Shown in pieces: positions 37,991-50,537 of a stretch of 64,000 nt of DNA; position 1 is the first letter of the stretch, and the number at the start of each line of letters is the position of its first letter. The position numbers and the translations under genes are program-made. The notes under the pieces were generated by a model that did not search any database, had not been told where the DNA came from, and saw only the letters and a program-made list of their open reading frames with translations. Origin of the DNA: Caballeronia fortuita (GTDB taxonomy: Bacteria > Pseudomonadota > Gammaproteobacteria > Burkholderiales > Burkholderiaceae); the NCBI RefSeq assembly GCF_001544835.2, contig NZ_FCNX02000001.1, positions 62,001-126,000 on the forward strand, in the 5' to 3' direction.

Positions 37991-38024
37991 GGCGCGTGCT
38001 TCCCGCGAAGCGCGCGCCGTTTTT
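37991..38024 (+). terminator. Intrinsic terminator after flgAMN
   Basis: An 11-bp stem (GGCGCGTGCTT with AAGCGCGCGCC, one G-T pair) with a 6-base loop is followed by five T's. It lies 22 bases after the flgN stop and separates flgAMN from flhBA, implying a separate promoter for flhB in 38025-38162. Confidence 0.8.
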
Positions 38025-38162
38025 CATCTACCGAATAACCCCCTTTTCCCCGGCTTTATCCGCCGATGGCCGCTCGACGCCTTCCGCAATAATCGCTTTC
38101 ATCAAAAAGCGGCTTCGTGCCGCGCGCATCTCGACACGATGGAAGCAACGGAGTAAGGCCCG

Positions 38163-39371
38163 GTGGCAGAAGAAAGCGATCTCGAAAAAACCGAATCAGC
38201 GACTCCCAAGCGCCTGGAAAAGGCGCGTGAAGAAGGACAGGTCGCGCGCTCGCGGGAACTCGCGTCGTTCGCGCTGCTAGCGGCGGGATTTTTCGGCGTG
38301 TGGGGTCTGTCGGGGCCGATCAGCATGCATCTGCAATCGATCCTGCGCGGCGCGTTCACGTTCGATCACGCGACCGTGCTCGACACGCGCCAGATGATGA
38401 TCGGCGCGGCGAACGCGGGCAAGGAAGGCATGCTCGCGGTGCTGCCGGTTCTCGCGCTCGCCGGATTCGCCGCGCTCGCCGCACCGATGGCGCTCGGCGG
38501 CTGGCTCATCACGACCAAACCGCTCGCGCCGAACTTCGGACGTCTGAATCCGATCAGCGGCCTCGGCAAGATTTTTTCGATGCAAGGGCCGGTTCAGCTC
38601 GGCATGTCGGTGCTGAAGACGATCGTCGTCGGCGGCATGGCGGGCTCGGCAATCTGGAGTCGCAAGGCCGAAGTGCTCGGTCTTCTGACCAAGCCGCTCG
38701 GTCTCGCGCTCGCCGACGCGATGCATCTGATCTTCGTGTGCTGCGGCATGGCGATCGGCGGGCTGTTTCTCGTCGCGGCCATCGACGTGCCGTATCAGCT
38801 CTACGCGCACGCGAAGAAGCTGCGCATGAGCAAGGAAGAAGTGAAGCGCGAGCACAAGGAAAGCGAGGGCGATCCGCACATCAAGGGCAAGATCCGCCAG
38901 CAGCAGCGCGCGGCCGCGCGTCGCCGGATGATGCAGGCGATTCCGACGGCGGACGTCATCGTCACGAACCCGACGCACTTCGCCGTCGCACTGAAATACG
39001 CCGATGGCGAGATGCGCGCGCCGAAGGTCGTCGCGAAGGGCGTGAATCTGGTCGCGGCGCGTATCCGCGAACTGGGACGCGAGAACAATGTGCCGCTGCT
39101 CGAAGCGCCGCCGCTCGCGCGTGCGCTGTATCACAACGTCGAGATCAACCGCGAGATTCCGGGCGCGCTCTACGGCGCGGTCGCGCAAGTGCTGGCGTGG
39201 GTTTATCAGCTCAAGCGCTACAAGGAAGACGGCGGCGTGAAACCGGACGAACCGTCCGATCTCGACGTGCCAAAGGAACTGGACAAAGGCGGCGTTTCCG
39301 ACGCCGACGCCGATCAGGAAGCAGCCGATGCCCTGTCCGGCGACAACACTGACAATGGAGCCGCAGCATGA
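38163..39371 (+). CDS. flhB: Flagellar export switch protein FlhB
   Basis: 402 residues from a GTG start 9-12 bases after GGAG. It has SDLEKTESATPKRLEKAREEGQVARSRELASF at the N-terminus, four membrane spans, and the autocleavage NPTH motif in TADVIVTNPTHFAVALKY near residue 269. A longer acidic C-terminal tail follows. It switches export specificity from hook to filament. It overlaps flhA by four bases. Confidence 0.96.
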   Translation: MAEESDLEKTESATPKRLEKAREEGQVARSRELASFALLAAGFFGVWGLSGPISMHLQSILRGAFTFDHATVLDTRQMMIGAANAGKEGMLAVLPVLALAGFAALAAPMALGGWLITTKPLAPNFGRLNPISGLGKIFSMQGPVQLGMSVLKTIVVGGMAGSAIWSRKAEVLGLLTKPLGLALADAMHLIFVCCGMAIGGLFLVAAIDVPYQLYAHAKKLRMSKEEVKREHKESEGDPHIKGKIRQQQRAAARRRMMQAIPTADVIVTNPTHFAVALKYADGEMRAPKVVAKGVNLVAARIRELGRENNVPLLEAPPLARALYHNVEINREIPGALYGAVAQVLAWVYQLKRYKEDGGVKPDEPSDLDVPKELDKGGVSDADADQEAADALSGDNTDNGAAA

Positions 39372-41473
39372 ACGCGCGCGCTGGATTTTTCGCCAAACGG
39401 CCCGACGCGCTGGGCACGCAGAACCTTCGAGCCCTGGCCGGCCCGATTCTCATCTGCATGATCCTGGGCATGATGATTCTGCCCTTGCCGGCGTTTCTGC
39501 TCGACTTGCTGTTCACCTTCAACATCGCGCTGTCGGTAATGGTGCTGCTCGTCAGCATGTACACGCAGAAGCCGCTCGATTTCGCGGCGTTCCCGAGCGT
39601 GCTGCTGTTCTCGACGCTGCTGCGCCTGTCGCTGAACGTCGCGTCCACGCGTATCGTGCTGCTCGAAGGCCACACCGGCCCGGATGCGGCGGGTCAGGTG
39701 ATCGAATCGTTCGGGCACTTCCTCGTCGGCGGGAACTTCGCGGTCGGCATCGTCGTGTTCGTGATCCTGATGATCATCAACTTCATGGTCATCACGAAGG
39801 GCGCGGGGCGTATCGCGGAAGTCGGCGCGCGCTTCACGCTCGATGCGATGCCCGGCAAGCAGATGGCCATCGACGCCGATCTGAACGCCGGCCTCATCAA
39901 CGAGGAAACTGCGAAGAAGCGCCGCCAGGCGGTCGCGCAGGAAGCCGAGTTCTACGGATCGATGGACGGTGCGTCGAAGTTCGTACGCGGCGACGCGATC
40001 GCGGGCTTGCTCATCATGGTCATCAACGTGGTGGGCGGGCTGATCGTCGGCATGCTTCAGCACGACATGGACTTCGGGCACGCGGCGACCAACTACACGC
40101 TGCTGACGATCGGCGATGGTCTGGTCGCGCAGATTCCGTCGCTCATCATTTCGACGGCGGCGGGCGTGATCGTGTCTCGCGTGGCGACCGAAGAGGACAT
40201 CGGCACGCAGTTGACCGGGCAGTTGTTCCAGAACCCGCGCGTGCTGATGATTACGGGCGTGATCATCGGCGTGATGGGTCTGATTCCGGGCATGCCGCAC
40301 TTCGCGTTCATGCTGCTCGGCGGCGGCCTCATCTATGCCGCGCGCTCGATGAACAAGCGCGCCGAGGCGAAGAAAAAGAGCGCCGTCACCGATGTCACGC
40401 CGCTCCAGGCGAGCGCGGCGGCAGCTTCGGCCGAGAACGCGGAAGCGAGCTGGGAAGACGTGTCGCTTATCGATCCGTTGGGGCTGGAAGTGGGGTATCG
40501 CCTGATTCCGCTCGTCGATCGCAACAGCGACGGCGAATTGCTCAAGCGCATCAAGGGCATCCGCAAGAAGTTCGCGCAGGAAATCGGTTTTCTGCCGCCG
40601 GTCATTCATATTCGCGACAACCTCGAACTGCGGCCGAACGGGTATCGGATTGCGCTGAAGGGCGTGGAAGTGGGCGTCGGCGAGGCGTTTCCGGGGCAGT
40701 GGCTCGCGATCAATCCGGGCCAGGTGTCGGCGGCGCTGCCCGGCACGCAGACGCAGGATCCGGCGTTCGGTCTGCCGGCGGTGTGGATCGATACGAATCT
40801 GCGCGAACAGGCGCAGGTCTACGGCTACACGGTCGTCGATGCGAGCACGGTCGTCGCGACGCATTTGAATCATCTCGTCGTGACGCACGCGGCGGAGTTG
40901 CTCGGACGTCAGGAAGTGCAGGCGCTGCTGGAGCGCATCGGCAAGGACACGCCTTCCCTCACCGACGATCTCGTGCCGAAGGTCATGTCGCTGACGACGC
41001 TGCAAAAGGTGTTGCAGAACCTGCTCGACGAGAGCGTGCCGATCCGCGATATGCGTACTATCCTCGACGCGCTGCAGGAACACGCGCCGCGCATGACCGA
41101 TCCGTACGACCTTACGGCTGCGGTACGTCTCGCGCTGGGCCGCGCGATCACGCAGCAGTGGTATCCAGGCGCCGACGATTTGCAGGTGATGGGCCTCGAC
41201 CCGACGCTGGAGCGTGTGTTGTCGCAGGCGCTGTCGACGGGCACGAATCCGGGGCTCGAGCCGGGACTTGCGCAGACGTTGATGAATTCGACGCAGAACG
41301 CGATCATGCGTCAGCAAAATCTGGGCTTGCCGCCGGTGCTGCTCGTGCAGCACTCGCTACGCGCGATGCTGGCGCGGTTCCTGCGCCGGAGCTTGCCGCA
41401 ACTGAAGGTGATTTCCTATGCGGAAGTGCCGGATACGCGGAATGTGAAGGTGGTTAATTTGATTGGGGCGTGA
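39368..41473 (+). CDS. flhA: Flagellar export gate protein FlhA
   Basis: 701 residues: an N-terminal membrane domain with about eight spans and the FHIPEP signature region (RLSLNVASTRIVLLEGH, GDAIAGLLIMVINVVGG), then a cytoplasmic domain from about residue 350 (LIDPLGLEVGYRLIPLVD, FLPPVIHIRDNLELRPNGYRI). It forms the nonameric ring receiving export substrates. Its stop lies only 8 bases from the end of an opposing accessory gene; in related species flhF normally follows here. Confidence 0.97.
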   Translation: MNARAGFFAKRPDALGTQNLRALAGPILICMILGMMILPLPAFLLDLLFTFNIALSVMVLLVSMYTQKPLDFAAFPSVLLFSTLLRLSLNVASTRIVLLEGHTGPDAAGQVIESFGHFLVGGNFAVGIVVFVILMIINFMVITKGAGRIAEVGARFTLDAMPGKQMAIDADLNAGLINEETAKKRRQAVAQEAEFYGSMDGASKFVRGDAIAGLLIMVINVVGGLIVGMLQHDMDFGHAATNYTLLTIGDGLVAQIPSLIISTAAGVIVSRVATEEDIGTQLTGQLFQNPRVLMITGVIIGVMGLIPGMPHFAFMLLGGGLIYAARSMNKRAEAKKKSAVTDVTPLQASAAAASAENAEASWEDVSLIDPLGLEVGYRLIPLVDRNSDGELLKRIKGIRKKFAQEIGFLPPVIHIRDNLELRPNGYRIALKGVEVGVGEAFPGQWLAINPGQVSAALPGTQTQDPAFGLPAVWIDTNLREQAQVYGYTVVDASTVVATHLNHLVVTHAAELLGRQEVQALLERIGKDTPSLTDDLVPKVMSLTTLQKVLQNLLDESVPIRDMRTILDALQEHAPRMTDPYDLTAAVRLALGRAITQQWYPGADDLQVMGLDPTLERVLSQALSTGTNPGLEPGLAQTLMNSTQNAIMRQQNLGLPPVLLVQHSLRAMLARFLRRSLPQLKVISYAEVPDTRNVKVVNLIGA

Positions 41474-41481
41474 TGCGTCGC

Positions 41482-42237
41482 CTATTGAAGCGATGAAGCG
41501 ATCATGCCCTTGAGGTTGTCGGCGTCGAACGCCACGGTCTTGTCCGTGTAATAGTTTGCTCGCTCGAACTGCTTCTTCGTGACCGCCTTCTGGCTCTCGG
41601 CGATCGCCAGGACATAGCCGTCGATCTTCTGAAGCTTGTACTGCATGTAGATCACCTCTGCCTCAAGCAAGTGTGTGGCATTCGATGCTCCGATGATGAT
41701 CAACGGCTTCGTGGCGTCGATGACGTGGTCGGCCATCAGGCCGCCTGGAATGGGAAGCTCGACATCGGAGCGAAGAGGAATGCCGGTTTCGTCGGCGATT
41801 TCTTTCAGAACGCTCGACAGCCGTTCTTTGAAGTCGCTATTCGATTGGCGTTCCACCTGCGAGGTTGCGATGCCGTAGAGTTGCTGTGCAGCCTCAGCCA
41901 CCCGAAACACGTAGGGCGCGACACTTCGTTCGTCGACCGCGGTGGCGCGTATCACTTCGTCCTCGCAAAGGCGCGCAGGGCTTAATTCGGCGAATTCGCG
42001 TGTCCATCGTCCGACCGCTGACGACTCCACATCGCCCCCCGCCATACTTGCGCACAAGCAGGCTTCTCCGTTTTCATCGATCACATACTCGCCGTTCTGC
42101 GGACGAACCCGCACCACAACGCGATCTCCAGTTCCCGGATATTCGAGTGGAGTGACGATTCGATGCATGCCATTTGTATCTGCATGCACTTCGAAAAGAG
42201 AACAGATGTTCCGCTTCAGCGACTGGGTCAATTCCAT
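41482..42237 (-). CDS. Hypothetical protein, DUF1828/DUF1829-like
   Basis: 251 residues, soluble. The N-terminal ~95 residues (GDRVVVRVRPQNGEYVIDENGEACLCAS) resemble DUF1828. The C-terminal part (DHVIDATKPLIIIGASNATHLLEAEVIY, then AIAESQKAVTKKQFERANYY) resembles DUF1829-type domains found in mobile and phage-linked proteins. This is pattern recognition only. Base composition is visibly less GC-rich than the neighbours. It overlaps the upstream gene by ten bases with a ribosome-binding site AAGGTGAG inside it, so the two are translationally coupled. Function is unknown; toxin-antitoxin or phage defence is possible but unproven. Confidence 0.6.
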   Translation of the reverse strand: MELTQSLKRNICSLFEVHADTNGMHRIVTPLEYPGTGDRVVVRVRPQNGEYVIDENGEACLCASMAGGDVESSAVGRWTREFAELSPARLCEDEVIRATAVDERSVAPYVFRVAEAAQQLYGIATSQVERQSNSDFKERLSSVLKEIADETGIPLRSDVELPIPGGLMADHVIDATKPLIIIGASNATHLLEAEVIYMQYKLQKIDGYVLAIAESQKAVTKKQFERANYYTDKTVAFDADNLKGMIASSLQ

Positions 42238-42767
42238 AGCTCACCTTGGCGATTGATTCTGATCGGCGTCTCGACTCCGACGGCTTGGCAGAAGATCCTG
42301 ATCAACTCGGCTCTGTCCGACTCTAGTCTTGGATCGAAGTCACGATGCGACTTTAGATTAAGCTCAGGTGCTCGCGGCAGCAAGCGATTCCGGTAGTCGG
42401 CCGCTGTCTTGCAAGGCGTCTTGCAGTGCAAGCCTTTGTGGCTGGGATGATAGTGGAACTCGAAGATCGGATACAGATCGTCGTTGTGAACGACGCAGAG
42501 CAAGTACCCGTAGAACGAGCGGTCCGTGCGCTCAGGGCCATCGTGCCACATGAAGATCACTCGATGCTCATCCGAGACCGGAATCAGATCAGTGGCATAA
42601 CTGCCTTGTCGTCCAATCTTGTTGAATGGCTTGGGCAGCTTGTTTCGGACCATCTTGTTGAACTGCGGCGTTCGAGCAAGGAATTTGTTTGCGCGTTTGT
42701 GAGCGGCAAGTTCTCTCGGATTCAAATGCGGTTCTCTCTGATGTTTCGAGCAACCGCATCTGCGCAA
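42228..42767 (-). CDS. Hypothetical protein with His/Cys cluster, partner of the DUF1828-like gene
   Basis: 179 residues if the TTG at 42767 is used; the true start is uncertain, and an internal ATG (MVRNKLP, residue 39) is an alternative. I recognise no family. A dense His/Cys cluster near residues 105-119 (H105, H107, H110, H114, C115, C119) and Cys4/Cys6/His9 at the N-terminus could bind metal. WHDGPERTDRSFYGYLLCVVHND suggests a beta-rich core. First gene of a two-gene unit lying between sdaA and flhA on the - strand, with lower GC than neighbours. Confidence 0.55.
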   Translation of the reverse strand: MRRCGCSKHQREPHLNPRELAAHKRANKFLARTPQFNKMVRNKLPKPFNKIGRQGSYATDLIPVSDEHRVIFMWHDGPERTDRSFYGYLLCVVHNDDLYPIFEFHYHPSHKGLHCKTPCKTAADYRNRLLPRAPELNLKSHRDFDPRLESDRAELIRIFCQAVGVETPIRINRQGELWN

Positions 42768-42911
42768 CTCTGTGCGTGATATGAAACAGGAGCGGTCGAT
42801 CGGTTTTCCTTTTCCCGAACCGATACTATCCGCATCTCCTGACGCACAACGCTTCGTTAAACGAATGTTTCAGTCCACGCCGCGAAAGCTGCACGCGAGC
42901 AGTGAAATACC

Positions 42912-44300
42912 TCAACACTCCACGATATTCACCGCCAACCCGCCGCGCGACGTTTCCTTGTACTTGGTCTTCATATCCGCGCCCGTCTCCCGCATCGTCT
43001 TGATGACAGAATCGAGCGAAACGTAGTGTGATCCATCCCCGCGCATCGCCATGCGGGCCGCGTTGACGGCTTTGACCGAACCCATCGCGTTGCGCTCGAT
43101 GCACGGAATCTGCACCATCCCGCCGACCGGATCGCACGTCAGTCCAAGGTTGTGCTCCATGCCGATTTCGGCCGCATTCTCGACCTGCGCCGGCGTTCCG
43201 CCCAGCACCGCGGCGAGCGCGCCCGCCGCCATCGAACAAGCGACGCCGACTTCGCCCTGACATCCGACCTCCGCGCCGGATATCGACGCGTTCATCTTGT
43301 ACAGAATGCCGATAGCCGCCGCCGTCAGCAGAAAGTCGATCACGCCTTGGGTGTTCGAGCCCGGCACGAACCGGTCGTAGTAATGCAGCACGGCCGGAAT
43401 GATGCCCGCCGCGCCATTCGTCGGCGCCGTGACCACGCGTCCGCCGATCGCGTTCTCCTCGTTTACCGCGATCGCGTAGAGATTGATCCAGTCGATCATC
43501 GACAACGGATCGCGCAATGCCTGCTCCGGCTTGCCCGCCAGCGCGCGATAAAGCTGCGGCGCGCGCCGCTTCACCTGAAACGGTCCCGGCAAATGTCCTT
43601 CCGCGTCCGGATTGCCGATGCCGCATCCGCGCGCGACGCAATCCTGCATCACGTCCCAGATGCGCAATAGTCCCGCGCGAATCTCGTCCTCGCTGCGCCA
43701 GACGCGCTCGTTTTCCCACATCAGTTGCGCGATCGACTTGCCGGATTCCGCGCACATCCTCATCAGTTCGTCGCCGGTCTGGAACGGATACGGCAATTGC
43801 TCGTGCGCCGTCAGCACCGCCGTGTTCGCCGCGCCCGCCGTCACGACGAAGCCGCCGCCGACCGACAGATACGTCGCCTCGCGCAGCAACGCGCCGCTCG
43901 CATCGAACGCATGGAGCTTCATGCCGTTCGGATGCTCCGGCAGCGCCTGCCGGTAGAACGCGATGTTCTCCCTGATCGTGAACGGAATCATGCGCACGCC
44001 GAGCAGCGCGAGCGTCTTCGACGTCCGCACCTGTTCGAGACGCGGCACGATGGTCGATGCATCGACGGTGTCGGGGGCGTCGCCCATCAGGCCGAGCATC
44101 ACGCCGCGATCGGTGCCATGCCCCTTGCCCGTCGCGCCGAGCGAGCCGTACAACTCGCATTTCACCGATGCCGTCGCTTCCAGCAGTCCGTCGCGCTCGA
44201 GCCCCTGCGCGAACATCAACGCCGCGCGCATCGGCCCGACGGTGTGCGAGCTCGAAGGTCCGATGCCGATCTTGAAGAGGTCGAATACGCTGACTGCCAT
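42912..44300 (-). CDS. sdaA: L-serine ammonia-lyase (iron-sulfur, single chain)
   Basis: 462 residues starting [27 protein letters not shown], diagnostic of SdaA. The alpha-domain motifs [34 protein letters not shown] and [15 protein letters not shown] carry the cysteines for the 4Fe-4S cluster. It deaminates serine to pyruvate. Clustering with the glycine cleavage genes makes sense, since GlyA converts the glycine and methylene-THF output into serine. It starts 20 bases after the lyase gene and may be co-transcribed with it. Confidence 0.96.
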   Translation of the reverse strand: MAVSVFDLFKIGIGPSSSHTVGPMRAALMFAQGLERDGLLEATASVKCELYGSLGATGKGHGTDRGVMLGLMGDAPDTVDASTIVPRLEQVRTSKTLALLGVRMIPFTIRENIAFYRQALPEHPNGMKLHAFDASGALLREATYLSVGGGFVVTAGAANTAVLTAHEQLPYPFQTGDELMRMCAESGKSIAQLMWENERVWRSEDEIRAGLLRIWDVMQDCVARGCGIGNPDAEGHLPGPFQVKRRAPQLYRALAGKPEQALRDPLSMIDWINLYAIAVNEENAIGGRVVTAPTNGAAGIIPAVLHYYDRFVPGSNTQGVIDFLLTAAAIGILYKMNASISGAEVGCQGEVGVACSMAAGALAAVLGGTPAQVENAAEIGMEHNLGLTCDPVGGMVQIPCIERNAMGSVKAVNAARMAMRGDGSHYVSLDSVIKTMRETGADMKTKYKETSRGGLAVNIVEC

Positions 44301-44320
44301 GATGATATCTGCCTATGTAA

Positions 44321-45412
44321 TTAGCGCGCCGGCAACGGCAGACACACCGCGAGCCACGCGGGCGGCGTCGGTGCGAGCCGCAGCGCGACCGGCGCATAGC
44401 GGCCGTCGAGACGCGCCGCCAGATGAAAGAGTTCCGCCGCGTTCTTCGGATCCCACTGACCCGAAAATCCCGGCAACCCAGCCTCGCGACGTTTCGCGTC
44501 GAACGGCATCGACGACTTCACGAATTCGTCGTGCGTCTTCGTGCCGAGTGCGTACGGCGTAAGCCAGTTGAGCGCCTCGGCCAGCGTCGCGCCCGACTGC
44601 GCGCGTTCGGGCAGCCAGTTGCGGTTGTGCCGCCGCGCCGCGAGCGCCGCCGTCACGAGCGGTTGAAGATCGTAGGTGACGTAGCGCAGCGCGTCGCGTT
44701 CGGCGAAATCGACCGTCGATCCATCCGGCGCGATGTTGTCGCCGATATGCTCGACGAACAGACGCTGCGCCGCGTTGATGAGCTTGCGGTCATCGATCGT
44801 GAACGCGCCCATCGCCACCAGCTTGACGCGATGGCTCTGCCAGTTGTTCCGGTAATTGCCGGTGAGCGGACGCGGCTGCTTGTCCATATCGGCGATATAA
44901 CCCGTCACCATTTTTCCGATGAACACGTTCGCCGCATTGCGCGTCTTCACCGGCAGCGCGCTCGCCGTGAGGTCGTACGCGAGAATCAGCGATTCGAAAT
45001 TCGTCTCGTCGATGGGATTGAAGCTCGGCTGATATGTCGTCGTCCATGCGAACAGAAAGCGGTCGACGAGCCGCAGATAACGTTCGTCGCCGGTCGCGCG
45101 CCACGCGAGCGCGGCATCGCGCATCAGCCCGAGATCTTTTTCCGCTTCGATGCTCTCGTCGTAAATGCCTTCGTGCGGCAGCGTGCCTTCGGTGTGCAGC
45201 TTCGCGCGCGCCTTCGGCTGATCGTTCACATGCGACTGCACCATTTTCACGAGCGCCTTCACGCCGGGATCGGCGTTGGTGCGCTCGCTCGTCTGCATCG
45301 CGGGCGCGGCGCAGAAATTCATCGCGGCATGCGCGCCGAACGACCACGCGCATAACAACGCCGCTGCGACGATTCGGCGGCTTCTTATCATCTCTCGCAC
45401 CTTCCGCGCCAT
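44321..45412 (-). CDS. Exported alginate-lyase-like (PL5) protein
   Basis: 363 residues from the ATG at 45412, which follows AAGGAG; the longer frame upstream lacks a site. It has a signal peptide (MARKVREMIRSRRIVAAALLCAWSFGAHA). The mature protein shows PL5 alginate-lyase features: an alpha-helical toroid with WRATGDERYLRL, DETNFESLILAYD and the catalytic-type NNWQSHRVK near residue 200. It probably acts on a uronate polymer in the periplasm. Sitting between gcvP and sdaA is odd for this function. It is separated from gcvP by a terminator. Confidence 0.75.
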   Translation of the reverse strand: MARKVREMIRSRRIVAAALLCAWSFGAHAAMNFCAAPAMQTSERTNADPGVKALVKMVQSHVNDQPKARAKLHTEGTLPHEGIYDESIEAEKDLGLMRDAALAWRATGDERYLRLVDRFLFAWTTTYQPSFNPIDETNFESLILAYDLTASALPVKTRNAANVFIGKMVTGYIADMDKQPRPLTGNYRNNWQSHRVKLVAMGAFTIDDRKLINAAQRLFVEHIGDNIAPDGSTVDFAERDALRYVTYDLQPLVTAALAARRHNRNWLPERAQSGATLAEALNWLTPYALGTKTHDEFVKSSMPFDAKRREAGLPGFSGQWDPKNAAELFHLAARLDGRYAPVALRLAPTPPAWLAVCLPLPAR

Positions 45413-45472
45413 GCGAACTCCTTGATTGGCTTTGGTCCGGGGTGAGATGTTAGCCGTTCTGGAACGCGCCGC

Positions 45473-45508
45473 AAAACCGCCCGACAATGCTTTACGCTTT
45501 GCGGGCGG
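45473..45508 (-). terminator. Intrinsic terminator of the gcvTHP operon
   Basis: On the - strand, about 28 bases after the gcvP stop, a 7-bp stem CCGCCCG/CGGGCGG with an ~18-base loop is followed by TTTT. A moderately strong Rho-independent terminator. Confidence 0.6.
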
Positions 45509-45535
45509 CGTTCTCTCAGGTTCGTGCGCGGCGCC

Positions 45536-48466
<2,931 letters not shown>

Positions 48467-48517
48467 GTGAAATCCTGCTTGCGACGAAGGCGCGGCGGCC
48501 TTCGTCCATGAGATGAA

Positions 48518-48898
48518 TTAATCGCCGATCGACTTGCCGTAGCCTTCGGCGTCGAGCAGCTTGTCGAGAGAGGCGTCGCCGGCCGGCTTGATCTTGAAGA
48601 GCCAGCTTTCGTAGGGCGCGCCGTTGACCTGATCCGGCGACGAAATCAGCGCGTCGTTTGCCGCGACGATTTCGCCCGAGACCGGCGCATAGATGTCGGA
48701 TGCGGCCTTCACCGATTCGATGACCGCGATCGCGTCGCCCGCCGCAACGGTCTTGCCCGCGGCCGGCAGCTCGACGAACACGATGTCGCCGAGCGCTTCC
48801 TGCGCGTGATCGGTGATGCCGACGGTCAACGTGCCGTCGGATTCGGTGCGGACCCATTCGTGCGATTCGGTGTATTTCAGATCGGCCGGGATGCTCAT
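48518..48898 (-). CDS. gcvH: Glycine cleavage system H protein
   Basis: 126 residues from the ATG at 48898. [33 protein letters not shown] and the lipoylation site [16 protein letters not shown] (Lys near residue 65) are clear. It carries the aminomethyl intermediate between P, T and L proteins. Confidence 0.98.
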   Translation of the reverse strand: MSIPADLKYTESHEWVRTESDGTLTVGITDHAQEALGDIVFVELPAAGKTVAAGDAIAVIESVKAASDIYAPVSGEIVAANDALISSPDQVNGAPYESWLFKIKPAGDASLDKLLDAEGYGKSIGD

Positions 48899-48960
48899 TG
48901 GATGCTCCTTGCGTAGTTCTTTCGTGAGGTTCTTGATCGGAGGGAACGGGCGCGGCGGCG

Positions 48961-50085
48961 TCAGGACAGTTCGATCAGCACCTTGCCGCCGCGCACGAAC
49001 GGAAGTTTTACCACGCGCGCCGGAAGTTGCTTGTCGCGGATGACGACCTGCACCGTGTCCCCGGCGGCAACGGCCGTGGGCACGCGCGCGAACGCGATCG
49101 ACTCCTGCATCGACGGCGAAAACGTGCCGCTCGTGATTTCGCCGTCGCCGTGTTGCGTGACGACCTTCTGATGCGCGCGCAGCACGCCGCCCGCCTTGCC
49201 GTTTTCCTTGATGAGCACGAGTCCGACGAAGTTCGCCTTCGCGCCGTTCGCTTCCAGCGCGCTGCGGCCGACGAAATCGCGCGGCGTTTTGAGATCGACG
49301 GTCCATGCGAGTCCCGCGTCGAGCGGCGAGACGGTTTCGTCCATGTCCTGACCGTAGAGATTCATGCCGGCTTCGAGGCGCAGCGTGTCGCGCGCGCCGA
49401 GGCCTGCGGGCTTCACGCCTGCATCGCGCAGGGCATTCCACAGCGCTTCGACGTGCGTCGCCGGCACTACGATCTCGAAACCGTCCTCGCCTGTGTAGCC
49501 GGTGCGCGCAAGCATCAGCTCGCCGAATTGAGTCGATGGGAACGTGACCGCGTTGAACGGCTTGATGTCCTGCGTCTGCGCGCGCGTGTCGGGCAGCACT
49601 TGCCAGGTTTTTTCGCGCGCGTTCGGGCCTTGCACGGCGATGATCGCGAGATCGCGGCGCGGCGTCATGGAGAGATTGAATTCGCCTTCGGCGTTCAACT
49701 GCCCGAACCAGGCGATGTCCTTCTCCGCCGTGCCCGCATTCACGACGGCGCGAAAGCTCGTCTCGGAGAAGTAATAGACGATGAGGTCGTCGATCACGCC
49801 GCCGTCGCCGTTGAGCAGGCACGAGTAGAGCGCTTTGCCGGGCGTTGTGAGTTTGTCGACGTTATTGGCGATCGCGTATTTGAAGAAATCGCGGACAGCC
49901 TCGCCTTCGAAATCGACGACGCGCATGTGCGATACGTCGAACATGCCGGCATCGGTGCGGACGGCGCGGTGCTCGTCGATCTGCGAACCGTAGTTGACGG
50001 GCATGTCCCAGCCGCCGAAATCGACCATGCGCGCGTTGAGCGCGAGGTGGGCGGCGTGCAAGGGCGTGTGTTGAAGAGAAGTCAT
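48961..50085 (-). CDS. gcvT: Aminomethyltransferase, T-protein
   Basis: 374 residues from the ATG at 50085 ([20 protein letters not shown]). [29 protein letters not shown] and [12 protein letters not shown] are typical GcvT motifs. It releases ammonia and forms methylene-THF. First gene of the operon. The longer frame upstream enters the riboswitch and is not used. Confidence 0.97.
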   Translation of the reverse strand: MTSLQHTPLHAAHLALNARMVDFGGWDMPVNYGSQIDEHRAVRTDAGMFDVSHMRVVDFEGEAVRDFFKYAIANNVDKLTTPGKALYSCLLNGDGGVIDDLIVYYFSETSFRAVVNAGTAEKDIAWFGQLNAEGEFNLSMTPRRDLAIIAVQGPNAREKTWQVLPDTRAQTQDIKPFNAVTFPSTQFGELMLARTGYTGEDGFEIVVPATHVEALWNALRDAGVKPAGLGARDTLRLEAGMNLYGQDMDETVSPLDAGLAWTVDLKTPRDFVGRSALEANGAKANFVGLVLIKENGKAGGVLRAHQKVVTQHGDGEITSGTFSPSMQESIAFARVPTAVAAGDTVQVVIRDKQLPARVVKLPFVRGGKVLIELS

Positions 50086-50202
50086 CGGGGCCTCGGTTCG
50101 CGAACAAAAAAGGCCACGCAGCGCGCTTTTTGCTTGTTGGACGTGCCTTTCGTGCTGCGGGAAGCAGCGCGCAAGGCTCATGCCGCAAGCGATTGCGATG
50201 CG

Positions 50203-50455
50203 TGACCCCTCTGTCCTCGGTACCTGAGAGATTGCGCGAACCTCAGCGTGGCTGATGGTTCATCGCGCGCCCCTTCGGTGGGCAACTGACTTCGTGGATG
50301 AAGCCGCTGCCGCTCTCCAGAGTGCGAGGAAACTTCGTTCCTCGACGCAGTCGGTCCTTTTGCCTGAGAGTTTGCGGGTGTGCCCCTTCGGCGGCGCGGC
50401 CTTCCGTTGCTTCTTTCTACGCGACGAACGGCCACGCGCTCTCCCGACGCGTGCG
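50203..50455 (-). promoter_or_regulatory. Tandem glycine riboswitch upstream of gcvT
   Basis: On the - strand two glycine aptamers follow each other. The first has GGGAGAG, GCCGAAGGGGCA and AACTCTCAGGCAAAAGGACCG (about 50455-50342). The second has CTGGAGAG, CACCGAAGGGGCG and AATCTCTCAGGTACCGAGGACAG (about 50323-50203). This is the classic double gcvT leader, which turns on glycine cleavage when glycine is plentiful. The remaining ~117 bases to gcvT hold the expression platform. 50456-50537 has no gene and probably contains the promoter. Confidence 0.95.
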
Positions 50456-50537
50456 GCAGAATTTACGCGACCGAATTGGGGTTGTCAAACGGATTCGGGC
50501 GGGTCTGATGGACAGCGCGCAGGAGGATGAACTGTGT

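Noticed and set aside
39314-41457. Long open frames overlapping flhA on both strands (about 680-710 codons)
   Set aside because: FlhA itself is unmistakable; the others have shadow-like amino-acid composition and no start signals.
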